This document shows positions 36,461-45,870 of a DNA stretch of 64,000 nt, piece by piece; position 1 is the first letter of the stretch, and each line of letters begins with the position of its first letter. The notes under the pieces are model-generated. The model ran no database searches and was not told where the DNA came from. It was given only the letters and a program-made list of their open reading frames with translations. Source of the DNA: Saprospiraceae bacterium (lineage in GTDB: Bacteria; Bacteroidota; Bacteroidia; Chitinophagales; Saprospiraceae). A program made the position numbers and the translations under genes. The stretch covers positions 41,164-105,163 of the forward strand of contig JANQSS010000169.1 of the NCBI GenBank assembly GCA_028279185.1. Direction: 5' to 3'.

Positions 36461-38266
36461 ATGAATAAATCGATTCCAATTACTTTCATTATTCTCTTTT
36501 TCAGCCTGGTCATGGTCGGTCAGGATTTTCAATCTTACATAGGATTTGGCGGTAATGACAGCGTGCGTGTCTTATCCAGCGATGCCTATCAACGCGATGG
36601 ATGGACCGAAGTCGCAAGCGGAGCTAAAACGATAAAGGGTGACGGCCTTCACTATTCGTATATGACAGCTGCTAGATTTCTGGAACATGCCGCTCTTGGT
36701 GCGGAAGAATGGCAAATTCAACATGCCAGCCAGTACGTCAACAATTTCGAAGGCTGGATTGACGAGCAGATAGGAGAAACACCTACCTTAATGTTACCTC
36801 GTATTCGCGAAATTCATCAGGAGGTCAATGAATGGATACTCTTGCAAGGGGGAGATTCCACTGAATTAAGCTATCGTCCAAGCTGGCAACATTTCAATTA
36901 TGCATGGTGGAATATCAATATGACAAACAACGATTTATTGCGCCAACGGATAGCTTACGCTTTGAGTCAAATACTTGTTATATCCATGAATTCGGACCTC
37001 CAATCACACGGTTGGGGAACGGCAGATTTCTATGACATCTTTGTAACTCATGCTTTTGGGAACTATCGCGACATACTACAAGATGTTACATTACATCCTT
37101 GCATGGGGTTCTACTTGAGCCACCTCAATAATCCACGAGCAATACCCGATGAAAATATTCATCCTGATGAAAATTATGCCCGGGAGATAATGCAACTATT
37201 TTCTATTGGGTTGTATGAGTTGAACCTGGATGGCAGTCGTAAAAAGGATAATGATGGAAATGACATTCCAACTTATACGCAGGAGGACATTACTGAATTG
37301 GCGAAAGTTTTTACAGGACTGAGCGTCTCGGATGTCCTACCAAATATGTACATCGATGAAGCCGAATTTGGTGTTGGTATTTACCTGGGCGATTTGACTA
37401 AACCAATGGCGATGTATGAAGATTGGCACGAACCCGGACCAAAAACGATTCTTGGCGGCAACTTAATCCCCAATGGTCAAAGCGGAATGGAAGATATTGA
37501 GGATGCTTTGGACATCATATTCAACAATCCCAATGTTGGCCCTTTCCTTGCACAACGGCTTATTCAGCACATGATTAAAAGCAACCCATCACCGGGATAT
37601 GTGGCACGCGTGGCCAGTGCATTCAATAACAATGGCAATGGTGTTCGAGGTGATATGTCAGCTGTATTCAAGGCCATATTACTTGATGATGAAGCTCGCA
37701 CGTGTAGCGCGCTTTCAAATCCGCAACACGGCAAATTGACAGAGCCATTTTTGCGCTACACCAAATTCGCGAGATTTGTAACCAAAGAACATTATTATAA
37801 CAGAATTTGGAACATCGGATACAACTTTTATACGGCGACAACTCAAAGTCCTTTGAGTGCGCCAACCGTTTTTAACTTCTTCTTACCAGACTTTCAACCC
37901 AACGGTGAGATTGCCAATAATGACTTGGTAGGACCAGAATATCAAATCCATAATTCGCGTACGAGCATCGAATACATGAATCAAGTCAATAATCAGGCCT
38001 TTTGGACCTATATAATGGATGATTGGGAAGAAAATAGCCCGGCGGTATACATCGATTACCGCGAGGTAGAACCTTTTGCAAAGGACCCTGAAGTGTTAGT
38101 AAATTATTTAGACAAACACTTCACGCGAGGTATGATGACTTTAGAAACACGCGAAATTATAAAGCAAGCTATTTCTCCGCTGATCTATGGCGATTATCGC
38201 TTTGATCGGGTGCGCCTTGCTACCTATTTAACTCTAATTTCTCCTGATTACGCTGTATTGCGATAA
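36461..38266 (+). CDS. DUF1800 domain protein, exported
   Basis: 601 residues. A signal peptide (about 1-20, ending VMVGQ) is followed by the DUF1800 core, with motifs RFLEHAALGAEEW near the N-terminus, HLNNPRAIPDENIHPDENYAREIMQLFSIGLYELN (key blocks are NYAREIMQLFSIG), ITELAKVFTG and RLIQHMIKSNPSPGYVARV. The function is unknown. The family is commonly encoded next to DUF1501, as here, 18 bp upstream. Together with the following T9SS protein it forms a three-gene operon. Confidence 0.88.
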   Translation: MNKSIPITFIILFFSLVMVGQDFQSYIGFGGNDSVRVLSSDAYQRDGWTEVASGAKTIKGDGLHYSYMTAARFLEHAALGAEEWQIQHASQYVNNFEGWIDEQIGETPTLMLPRIREIHQEVNEWILLQGGDSTELSYRPSWQHFNYAWWNINMTNNDLLRQRIAYALSQILVISMNSDLQSHGWGTADFYDIFVTHAFGNYRDILQDVTLHPCMGFYLSHLNNPRAIPDENIHPDENYAREIMQLFSIGLYELNLDGSRKKDNDGNDIPTYTQEDITELAKVFTGLSVSDVLPNMYIDEAEFGVGIYLGDLTKPMAMYEDWHEPGPKTILGGNLIPNGQSGMEDIEDALDIIFNNPNVGPFLAQRLIQHMIKSNPSPGYVARVASAFNNNGNGVRGDMSAVFKAILLDDEARTCSALSNPQHGKLTEPFLRYTKFARFVTKEHYYNRIWNIGYNFYTATTQSPLSAPTVFNFFLPDFQPNGEIANNDLVGPEYQIHNSRTSIEYMNQVNNQAFWTYIMDDWEENSPAVYIDYREVEPFAKDPEVLVNYLDKHFTRGMMTLETREIIKQAISPLIYGDYRFDRVRLATYLTLISPDYAVLR

Positions 38267-38284
38267 TAAAAGACATGACTTTTT

Positions 38285-39703
38285 ATGAAAACGAAAAATT
38301 CAATATCAAGAAGAAAATTTATAGGCCAGTCCAGTTGCGCAGCCATTGGGTTTTCGAGTTTTATGAGTGCATTGCTCAGCTTGAAATCCATGAGTGCGGC
38401 CGCAATGGCGAATTCTGTCACTACTGCCTCAGGAGATTATAAAGCACTTGTATGTTTCTCCCTATCGGGTGGCAATGACGCATTCAATATGCTAATGCCG
38501 CGTAGCGGTCTTCCATACCAGGAATATGCAGAAACACGCTCAAATCTTGCAATTGCCATCAGTGACATGTTGGCCATTAATCCTTTAAATCCTGATGGTC
38601 GAGATTTTGGTATCCATCCAAGCATGATGAATATTCAAAATTTGTTTAATAATGGCAGACTCGCTTTTATTAATAATGTCGGGACTTTAATCGAACCTTC
38701 GACAAAGCAACAAATTTATGATCGACTGGTGGATTTACCACTAGGATTATTCTCACATTCGGATCAGTATCAACAATGGCAAACTGGATTACCACACGAA
38801 CGTTCTAATATAGGTTGGGGAGGAAAAATGGCTGATTTAATTCGAGATATGAATAATAATCAGAACATTTCGATGAATATTTCTTTATCGGGCACCAATG
38901 TATTTCAACTTGGAAATGACGTTATCGAATACACAATAGATCCTTATGATGGAGGTATCGGAATTTATGGATATAATCCGGACAATATGTACGACATAAT
39001 GAATATTATGCGTACACAAGGTATTGATAATATGCTCGAGGCATCGTACGCTGATATTTATAAAAAGACATATGTCGATGTTATTCGAAATGCACGCGAT
39101 TCAAATATTGAATTCCAAGCTGCACTGGAATCGTCACCCTCATTTGACGATATATTTAGCGAAAATGATTTGTCACAGGCATTTCGTATGACTGCGCGTA
39201 CCATCGCCGCCCACCAAACATTGGATGTGAGTAGGCAAACATTCTTCCTTGACTTTGGTGGTTGGGATCATCACGATGAGGTGTTACAGGAACAAGCAGG
39301 TATGCTTTATTTAGTTGATTTAGCGCTAAGTGAATTTAATCAAGCGATGGAGTCAATTGGTTGCGTCGATATGGTAACGACCTTTACAATGTCCGAATTT
39401 GCTCGGACACTTACATCCAATGGTAATGGAACGGATCATGCCTGGGGAACAAATGTCATGGTTATGGGAGGAGCAGTAAATGGCGGATATATGTTTGGTG
39501 ATTATCCATCAATAGCCCTTGATAATCCGCTCGAAATTGGAAATGGAACCTTAATTCCCACGTTGTCAACCGACCAATATTTCGCTGAATTGGCGATGTG
39601 GTTTGGGGTGGCCAAAACAGACCTGGCTTTACTGTTTCCAAATCTTTCTAATTTCTATAGTATTAGTTCACCGAATAATCCAATAGGATTTTTAAATATT
39701 TAA
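38285..39703 (+). CDS. DUF1501 domain protein with Tat-type signal
   Basis: 472 residues. The N-terminus has a twin-arginine motif (SRRKFIG at about 8-14) and a hydrophobic stretch, so folded export by Tat is likely; tatC is in the window. The DUF1501 fold belongs to the alkaline phosphatase/sulfatase superfamily; visible blocks are VCFSLSGGNDAFNMLMP, LFSHSDQYQQWQTG, FLDFGGWDHHDEV, TFTMSEFARTL, and GTDHAWGTNVMVMGG with His and Asp suited to metal binding. The substrate is unknown. It is between the DUF1800 gene and a T9SS protein gene that begins 2 bp after its stop. Confidence 0.88.
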   Translation: MKTKNSISRRKFIGQSSCAAIGFSSFMSALLSLKSMSAAAMANSVTTASGDYKALVCFSLSGGNDAFNMLMPRSGLPYQEYAETRSNLAIAISDMLAINPLNPDGRDFGIHPSMMNIQNLFNNGRLAFINNVGTLIEPSTKQQIYDRLVDLPLGLFSHSDQYQQWQTGLPHERSNIGWGGKMADLIRDMNNNQNISMNISLSGTNVFQLGNDVIEYTIDPYDGGIGIYGYNPDNMYDIMNIMRTQGIDNMLEASYADIYKKTYVDVIRNARDSNIEFQAALESSPSFDDIFSENDLSQAFRMTARTIAAHQTLDVSRQTFFLDFGGWDHHDEVLQEQAGMLYLVDLALSEFNQAMESIGCVDMVTTFTMSEFARTLTSNGNGTDHAWGTNVMVMGGAVNGGYMFGDYPSIALDNPLEIGNGTLIPTLSTDQYFAELAMWFGVAKTDLALLFPNLSNFYSISSPNNPIGFLNI

Positions 39704-39705
39704 TT

Positions 39706-40458
39706 ATGCGGTTTTCTTTATTAATTATTAGTGGCATTCTATTCTGCACTCAATTTAGCTATGCGCAGTGTTTTCCTGAACGACACAGTACAAACTGGTA
39801 CGATGGGTGGATGTCCTGTTCAACGGCACCCAACCCCAATTCCGCTCGTGCGATGTCTCATTGGATTATGTACGACTTGGAGAACTTATATGAGTTAAAC
39901 AGAACCCATATTTGGAATCATAACGAGCCGGGTAATTTAGGAAGTGGTGTTCGAGAAGTTGCCGTGGATTATTCGTTAGACGGTTCGACGTGGACTGCGG
40001 TTGGCATATTTACTATTGGCCAGGCGAATGGATTGCCCACATATGAAGGTGAAGCTGGTCCAAATCTCGGCGGGGTCGAAGCCAGGTATGTCTTGTTGAC
40101 TGCACTTTCCAATTATGGAGCAGATTGTTTTTCACTCGGTGAAATCCGAATAGAAGCCGAGGAAGTAAACGTATCAGTCAGCGATCAGAATGAAGCGAAT
40201 GTTTGTTTAAAAGTTGATGTATTTCCAAACCCCGTAAAGGACATCGCTCGTGTCTATGTCGAGTCAAGTTGCCAAGGCGAAATAGCATATCAGTTGTTTG
40301 ACCTACTTGGAAAGCAAATTAACAATGGCGACGTCACCGAGATAGTAGATGAAAAAGGTTATTTTTCGTTAAATGCTTCTGGATTGAATTCGGGTGAATA
40401 TGTTCTGGAAATTCAAAATCAAGAAGGTGTTATACGAAAGACAATTCTCAAATTGTAA
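39706..40458 (+). CDS. Discoidin-like secreted protein with T9SS type A sorting domain
   Basis: 250 residues. A signal peptide (about 1-20, ending SYAQ) is followed by an F5/8 type C (discoidin)-like beta-sandwich (about 30-150: HWIMYDLENLYELNRTHIWNH, GVREVAVDYSLDGSTWT, EARYVLLTAL, CFSLGEIRIE), a fold often binding sugars or surfaces. A T9SS type A domain follows (CLKVDVFPNPVKDIARV ... GEYVLEIQNQEG). It starts 2 bp after the DUF1501 stop, so the three genes are one operon and the products probably act together at the cell surface. Confidence 0.83.
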   Translation: MRFSLLIISGILFCTQFSYAQCFPERHSTNWYDGWMSCSTAPNPNSARAMSHWIMYDLENLYELNRTHIWNHNEPGNLGSGVREVAVDYSLDGSTWTAVGIFTIGQANGLPTYEGEAGPNLGGVEARYVLLTALSNYGADCFSLGEIRIEAEEVNVSVSDQNEANVCLKVDVFPNPVKDIARVYVESSCQGEIAYQLFDLLGKQINNGDVTEIVDEKGYFSLNASGLNSGEYVLEIQNQEGVIRKTILKL

Positions 40459-40628
40459 AAATTCTTGTCCTGTTGTTTAATTATTGAGAATTTCAACAAT
40501 CTAGTATACGATTTACTGCATCGCGAATGCTTGACTTTTAAAAATTATCCAAACCCATACGTGTTTGTTCTTTTCTTAAGATAAATCGACTTACTTGGCA
40601 TTTATATATCTTGTGACGATTATTGCAG

Positions 40629-41660
40629 ATGACTATGGATAAAGTGCTCGTCACAGGAGGTACTGGATTTATCGGATCACATACAGTCGTAGAATTAATT
40701 GAAACTGGATATGACGTTGTCATAATCGACAACCTTTGTAATTCCCGAATTGATACGTTAGATGAAATCGCTAAAATATGTGGGAAAAAACCCGTATTTC
40801 ATCAGTTCGACCTCCGCGATGAAAATGCATTAAATGCTTTTTTCGAAAAGGAAAAAGACATTTCTGCGGTTATTCATTTTGCAGCATTTAAGGCCGTTGG
40901 CCAATCCGTCAAACATCCAATCCAATATTATGATAACAATGTTGGTGCTACGATAAGTATTTTAAAAGCAATGGCGATCCATGGCGTAAACAATTTTATA
41001 TTTTCTTCTTCCGCCACAGTATATGGCGACCCGGATGTGTTACCGATTGATGAGAGTGCTCCCATTAAACCTGCTACGTCACCTTATGGAAATACGAAGC
41101 AAATAAACGAGGAAATGATCAGCGACTTGGTTTCATCCAATTCGTCATTTAAAGCAATATCACTTCGGTATTTTAATCCAATTGGAGCACATGAATCTGG
41201 GTTAATTGGCGAATTACCATTAGGCGTTCCGGATAATTTAATTCCTTATCTCACACAAACTGTTGGGGGATTGCGAGATGTACTTTCTGTTTTTGGAGGA
41301 GATTATGACACCCCAGATGGCACATGCATCCGCGATTATATTCATGTGGTCGATGTAGCCACTGCGCATGTAGCGGCCCTTAATCGTCTTTTAACTGGTA
41401 ATTTTCTTGAACGTTATGAAGTATTCAATATTGGCACGGGAAGAGGGTTTTCTGTGTTGGAAGTAATAGCCTCTTTTGAAAAGAGCACTGGTGAACGGGT
41501 AAACTATCAAATTGTAGATCGTCGTCCTGGTGATGTTCCGGTTACCTTTGCTTCAACAACATTGGCCAATAATCACCTACAATGGAAAGCCAAAAGATCA
41601 TTGGATGAAATGACGCGTGATGCCTGGCGCTGGCAAAAAAACCTGAAACGTGGCGATTAG
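40629..41660 (+). CDS. galE: UDP-glucose 4-epimerase
   Basis: 343 residues from the ATG at 40629; the ATG at 40635 (MDKVLVTGG) is an equally good start. The short-chain dehydrogenase fold has the NAD motif GGTGFIGSH at the N-terminus and the catalytic SSATVYG (Ser) and YGNTK (Tyr-x3-Lys) motifs, with [12 protein letters not shown] typical of GalE. It interconverts UDP-glucose and UDP-galactose for polysaccharide synthesis. It converges on glyA with a 4-bp overlap of the two 3' ends. Confidence 0.93.
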   Translation: MTMDKVLVTGGTGFIGSHTVVELIETGYDVVIIDNLCNSRIDTLDEIAKICGKKPVFHQFDLRDENALNAFFEKEKDISAVIHFAAFKAVGQSVKHPIQYYDNNVGATISILKAMAIHGVNNFIFSSSATVYGDPDVLPIDESAPIKPATSPYGNTKQINEEMISDLVSSNSSFKAISLRYFNPIGAHESGLIGELPLGVPDNLIPYLTQTVGGLRDVLSVFGGDYDTPDGTCIRDYIHVVDVATAHVAALNRLLTGNFLERYEVFNIGTGRGFSVLEVIASFEKSTGERVNYQIVDRRPGDVPVTFASTTLANNHLQWKAKRSLDEMTRDAWRWQKNLKRGD

Positions 41661-42919
41661 TATAAAGGAAAATTTTTCATCATGCCTTTAACTTCTTCAT
41701 GAATGGCCTGTTGCCTCTTTTCGTTACCGATATCCATTATGACGTCATCCATATATCCCACAATTTTTTGACAAGCTTTTTCATCTAATCCTCGGGTGGT
41801 GATTGCCGGTGTACCTATTCGAAGACCTGAGGTAATCATGGGTGATTTATCATCAAATGGAACCATGTTCTTATTCACTGTGATGCCCGCCCGACCAAGG
41901 GCATTTTCGGCATCTCTGCCACTTACGCCTTTGTTACGCAGGTCGATTAACATGAGATGATTGGATGTGCCACCAGAAACGATATTATAACCTCGCTCTA
42001 CGAGCACCTCTGCCATGGTTTGTGCATTTTTCATTACCTGTTTACAATATTCTTTGTATGCAGGTTGTAGGGCTTCACCAAATGCCACGGCCTTTGCCGC
42101 TATGACATGTTCAAGCGGTCCGCCTTGCATACCTGGGAAAACACCAGAATTCAAGATACCTGACATTTTTCGTAAGGAGCCTTTTTTAGTTTTTAAGCCA
42201 AATGGGTTTTCGAAGTTTTTGCCCATCATGATCAATCCGCCTCGAGGCCCGCGCAGTGTCTTATGGGTAGTTGATGTCACGATATGACAGTGTTGCATGG
42301 GGTCGTTGAGCAAGCCTGTTGCAATAAGACCAGCGGGGTGCGCAATATCCGCCAATAAAAGAGCGCCAACATCATTGGCAATAGACCTGAAGCGCGCATA
42401 ATCCCAGTCTCTCGCATATGCCGATGCACCGCAAATAATTAATTTTGGTTTTACTTCATGCGCTTTCTTTTCAACAACGTCCATGTCAATAACCCCTGTC
42501 TCCCGCGAGACACCATAGAAATGTGGCTTATAAACTTTTCCCGAATAATTAACAGTAGAACCATGAGACAAGTGTCCACCATGCGACAAATCAAACCCTA
42601 AAATATTGTCTCCCGGTTTTAGCACAGCTAAAAACACAGCGGCATTTGCCTGGGCTCCGGAATGAGGTTGGACGTTTGCATATTCGGCACCAAACAACTC
42701 TTTCAACCTATCAATGGCTAACTGTTCAATTTGATCGACAATTTCACACCCTCCATAATATCGTCGGCCCGGGTATCCTTCGGCGTATTTATTTGTTAAG
42801 CACGTGCCCATTGCATCTAAAACCGCCTGGCTCGTAAAGTTTTCACTCGCTATCAATTCAATCCCAAAACGCTGTCGTTGGAGTTCTTCGTCTATTAGAT
42901 TAAAAACCTTATGGTCCAT
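41657..42919 (-). CDS. glyA: Serine hydroxymethyltransferase
   Basis: 420 residues from the ATG at 42919 ([16 protein letters not shown]), the family's usual start and length; the ATG at 42967 would add 16 unrelated residues and swallow the likely promoter region. The PLP-binding Lys is in [14 protein letters not shown]. Other signatures are [28 protein letters not shown], and [12 protein letters not shown]. It converts serine and tetrahydrofolate to glycine and methylene-tetrahydrofolate. A near-consensus -7 element TACATTTA lies about 25 bp upstream. Confidence 0.95.
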   Translation of the reverse strand: MDHKVFNLIDEELQRQRFGIELIASENFTSQAVLDAMGTCLTNKYAEGYPGRRYYGGCEIVDQIEQLAIDRLKELFGAEYANVQPHSGAQANAAVFLAVLKPGDNILGFDLSHGGHLSHGSTVNYSGKVYKPHFYGVSRETGVIDMDVVEKKAHEVKPKLIICGASAYARDWDYARFRSIANDVGALLLADIAHPAGLIATGLLNDPMQHCHIVTSTTHKTLRGPRGGLIMMGKNFENPFGLKTKKGSLRKMSGILNSGVFPGMQGGPLEHVIAAKAVAFGEALQPAYKEYCKQVMKNAQTMAEVLVERGYNIVSGGTSNHLMLIDLRNKGVSGRDAENALGRAGITVNKNMVPFDDKSPMITSGLRIGTPAITTRGLDEKACQKIVGYMDDVIMDIGNEKRQQAIHEEVKGMMKNFPLY

Positions 42920-42999
42920 TTTTTTTAAATTAAATGAGCGGTAAATGTAATGTAATTCGGATTTCATGCCGGCAATTATTTACAGCTTATGGTGAAATT

Positions 43000-43038
43000 A
43001 AAAAACAAAAGCCCTGCTTCAGATTGAAGCAGGGCTTT
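43000..43038 (-). terminator. Intrinsic terminator of the repeat-rich OmpA gene
   Basis: A perfect 13-bp stem (AAAGCCCTGCTTC / GAAGCAGGGCTTT) with a five-base loop lies 24 bp past the stop. On the minus strand it runs into TTTTGTTTTTTAA, a good T-tract. Confidence 0.9.
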
Positions 43039-43061
43039 TATCTAAAAAGATGAGGAATATT

Positions 43062-45806
43062 TTAGTAGCTCACTCCTAATGCTTTCAATGTTTCAAAATC
43101 CAATTGGCCAACAGGAAGTCCATTGTCTTTTTGGAATTTGATCAATGCTGCTTTTGTAGCGGCACCCATAACATTGTCAACTGGACCTGGGTCGTATCCT
43201 CGGTCGCGTAGAGCAGCTTGTACTCGTCTAGTTAAATCGGCTGTTACAGCTGTGTTACACACTACTTCTCTCCATTCTGTGAATCCACCTTTCTTCACAA
43301 GGCGACGTTTTGTAACAGAATTGTACTCAGCAGGAATTTCGACAGAAGAGATGGAAGCCGGTTTAACCAATTTCTGGTATGAACGCTCACCATATTCCGC
43401 TGGAATTTCAACTGTTTCCGTTGAGGCGGGTGTTACCAATCGCTGATACGAACGGTTCGTATATTCTTTACAATCGCCAGGACTAGCGTCACCACCATAC
43501 GTGATAAATTCTGTTCTTCTATTCGTACGACGGCCGGAAGCCGTTTCATTAGTAGCAATTGGAGATAATTCACCTTTTCCTTCGTAGCTCAAGCGGCTAG
43601 CACTAATACCTGAATTAATCAATACATCATATACAGCTTTGGCACGACGTTCAGATAAGCTTTGGTTACTTTCCGTTGATCCAACATTGTCAGTATGTCC
43701 AACGAGTTTGGCTGTTACACCAGCTTCTCCTTTAAGCATTGCCTCTAGTTTAGAGATTTCAGCATAAGAAGATTGAGTCAATACGGCAGAACCTGTTTCG
43801 AAATTGATGTTTTCAAGGATCATTGATTTTCCACCACAAGGGATCGTACGAGTCGAAGCGGCAGAAGAAAGTTTTTGCCAAGATCGCTCACCGTATTCCG
43901 CTGGTATTTCAACCACCTCAGTAGCAGCAGGCTTAACCAATTTCTGGTATGTACGCTCACCGTATTCTGCCGCAACTTGCTCAGTTCGCGTTGAAGGAGC
44001 AATAGCTCGGCGGTAAGTACGCTCACCATATTCCGCTGGAATCTCAACAGTAGTTGTTCCGGCTGGCTTAACCAATTTCTGATACGTACGCTCGCCATAT
44101 TCCGCTGGTATTTCAATAACTTCTGTTGACGCAGGAGTTACTAATTTTTGATATGTACGCTCACCATATTCCGCTGGTACAGTAACTGTAACCGTTGCAG
44201 CTGGTGTCGTCAATTTTTGATACGTACGCTCGCCATATTCGGCTGGAATTTCAATAACCTCAGTTGCGGCAGGTGTTACCAATCGCTGATATGTACGCTC
44301 ACCATACTCAGCAGGAATCGTTACGGTCTCTGAGGACGCCGGTTTAGACATTACAGTATATGATCGCTCACCATATTCAGCAGGAATATCGATAACTTCT
44401 GTAGAAGCAGGTGTCACCAATCTTTGATACGTGCGCTCACCATACTCAGCAGGAATATTTATCTCTTTTGTACAATCATCTCCGTTATCTGTGTATCCAT
44501 CAGGACACCCGACGCGAACTCGCTTGCTGATGGTTCTGTATTGTGCAGGCTCTTCGACCAAACACCACACTAAACAATCATCAGGATTAGCAGACAAACA
44601 ATTTCTGTCCGCACGTTTTTTAACCCATTTCGTGCTCGCGGGCTTAACTTCAATTGTTTCTGTATCTGTTCTGTACTCAGCTGGTACTTTTTCGATTCTA
44701 GATGACGCTTCTCTGATTAAAACACGCTCTGTAACAGGCTCGTATACGGCAGGTGTAGATACGATGCGCGTTGACGCTTCTTTCAATAGGATGCGCTCCG
44801 TTTTTGTTTCATACTCCGGAGGAGTAGTTTGAATGACTGTTGAAGCTTCTTTCAACAAAATACGCTCTGTGACAGGCTCATACACCGCTGGACGTGCAAC
44901 AATACGCGATGACGCCTCTTTGAGCAGCACACGCTCTGTGACAGGCTCATAAATGGCAGGCTTGATAACCACTTTCTGAGAGGCCTCTTGTAAGAGAACT
45001 CGCTCAGTCATTGTTTCATAAACAGCCGGTTTAGGTACGATGCGTGTTGATGCCTCTTTCAATAATACCCGCTCTGTTACTGTTTCGTATTCGGCAGGAG
45101 TGGCGACAATTCGTGAAGATGCCTCTTTCAAAAGAACACGTTCAGTCACAGTCTCCCAATTTCCATCGATGGCAACAACTTTACCATTGTTATATGCTCG
45201 GTATTTTCCCGAGTTGTCTTTGTCACTTCCGTCGCCAGAGGCACTTTGGAAATCACCGCCAACATTTCCAGTTACTACCCATTGACCTTGGTTATTGATG
45301 TAACCGCTGATTCGTGAAGTAGAACCTGCATTATCAGGAAGAATGTTTGAAGCAGCCTCTTTGAGCAGCACGCGCTCTGTCATTGTTTCGTACTCAGCAG
45401 GACTAGGTACAATCCGAGTGGACGCTTCTTTGAGCAATACGCGCTCTGTGACAGTCTCGAATTGGGCCGGGACAGCTGCCAATGTTGGAGCTGTTTCTGC
45501 GCGCATTACGCGTTCAGATGCTGGTTCATAAACAGCAGGTTTAGGTACGATACGAGTAGACGCTTCTTTTAATAAAATTCGCTCCGTCATCGTCTCATAT
45601 TCTGCTGGTGTGACAACCGTTCGTGTTGATGCTGGGCGAACAAGGATTCGCTCCTCTACATCCTCATACTCATCGGGTATCAAGCACTTTGCATAGCACT
45701 TGCCAGGTTCGCCATTTGGCGGAGTTTCATTGGCAGTGGGCTGAGCGAAAATCGCTGTAGCGCCAAACGCAAAGAGTAATGTTAACATTAAGTACAATTT
45801 CCTCAT
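43062..45806 (-). CDS. OmpA-family protein with about 26 23-residue repeats and a peptidoglycan-binding domain
   Basis: 914 residues with a signal peptide (1-22, ending IFAQ). The rest is mostly a tandem repeat with a strict 23-residue period (PA-x-Y at its start, R-x-L in the middle, A-S/T-S/T after). An N-terminal subfamily (about 35-430) reads like EYETVTERVLLKEAST; a C-terminal subfamily (about 455-655 and two copies after 770) reads like EYGERTYQKLVTPAST. Residues about 154-210 hold a Gly/Asn/Asp-rich insertion. An OmpA C-terminal domain (about 665-770) is nested within the array with the diaminopimelate-binding Asp (GHTDNVGS) and Arg (RRTEF). A PG_binding_1 domain (DRGYDPGPVDNVMGAATKAAL) closes the protein. 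It is expected in the periplasm or outer membrane, gripping peptidoglycan at two points. The repeat has no known function to me. Confidence 0.85.
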   Translation of the reverse strand: MRKLYLMLTLLFAFGATAIFAQPTANETPPNGEPGKCYAKCLIPDEYEDVEERILVRPASTRTVVTPAEYETMTERILLKEASTRIVPKPAVYEPASERVMRAETAPTLAAVPAQFETVTERVLLKEASTRIVPSPAEYETMTERVLLKEAASNILPDNAGSTSRISGYINNQGQWVVTGNVGGDFQSASGDGSDKDNSGKYRAYNNGKVVAIDGNWETVTERVLLKEASSRIVATPAEYETVTERVLLKEASTRIVPKPAVYETMTERVLLQEASQKVVIKPAIYEPVTERVLLKEASSRIVARPAVYEPVTERILLKEASTVIQTTPPEYETKTERILLKEASTRIVSTPAVYEPVTERVLIREASSRIEKVPAEYRTDTETIEVKPASTKWVKKRADRNCLSANPDDCLVWCLVEEPAQYRTISKRVRVGCPDGYTDNGDDCTKEINIPAEYGERTYQRLVTPASTEVIDIPAEYGERSYTVMSKPASSETVTIPAEYGERTYQRLVTPAATEVIEIPAEYGERTYQKLTTPAATVTVTVPAEYGERTYQKLVTPASTEVIEIPAEYGERTYQKLVKPAGTTTVEIPAEYGERTYRRAIAPSTRTEQVAAEYGERTYQKLVKPAATEVVEIPAEYGERSWQKLSSAASTRTIPCGGKSMILENINFETGSAVLTQSSYAEISKLEAMLKGEAGVTAKLVGHTDNVGSTESNQSLSERRAKAVYDVLINSGISASRLSYEGKGELSPIATNETASGRRTNRRTEFITYGGDASPGDCKEYTNRSYQRLVTPASTETVEIPAEYGERSYQKLVKPASISSVEIPAEYNSVTKRRLVKKGGFTEWREVVCNTAVTADLTRRVQAALRDRGYDPGPVDNVMGAATKAALIKFQKDNGLPVGQLDFETLKALGVSY

Positions 45807-45870
45807 CTTGAATTGATTTTACTTGATTAAAAATGTAGGGTTTTATAAAATAAATTATAAACTTCTATGG

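Noticed and set aside
43123..45531. Several long plus-strand frames opposite the repeat-rich OmpA gene
   Set aside because: They mirror the 69-bp repeat unit on the other strand; codon character and signals belong to the minus-strand gene.
43062..45806. 69-bp repeats as a CRISPR-like or minisatellite array
   Set aside because: The period is 23 codons, the frame is kept throughout, and variation is codon-like, so this is a protein repeat and not a CRISPR array.
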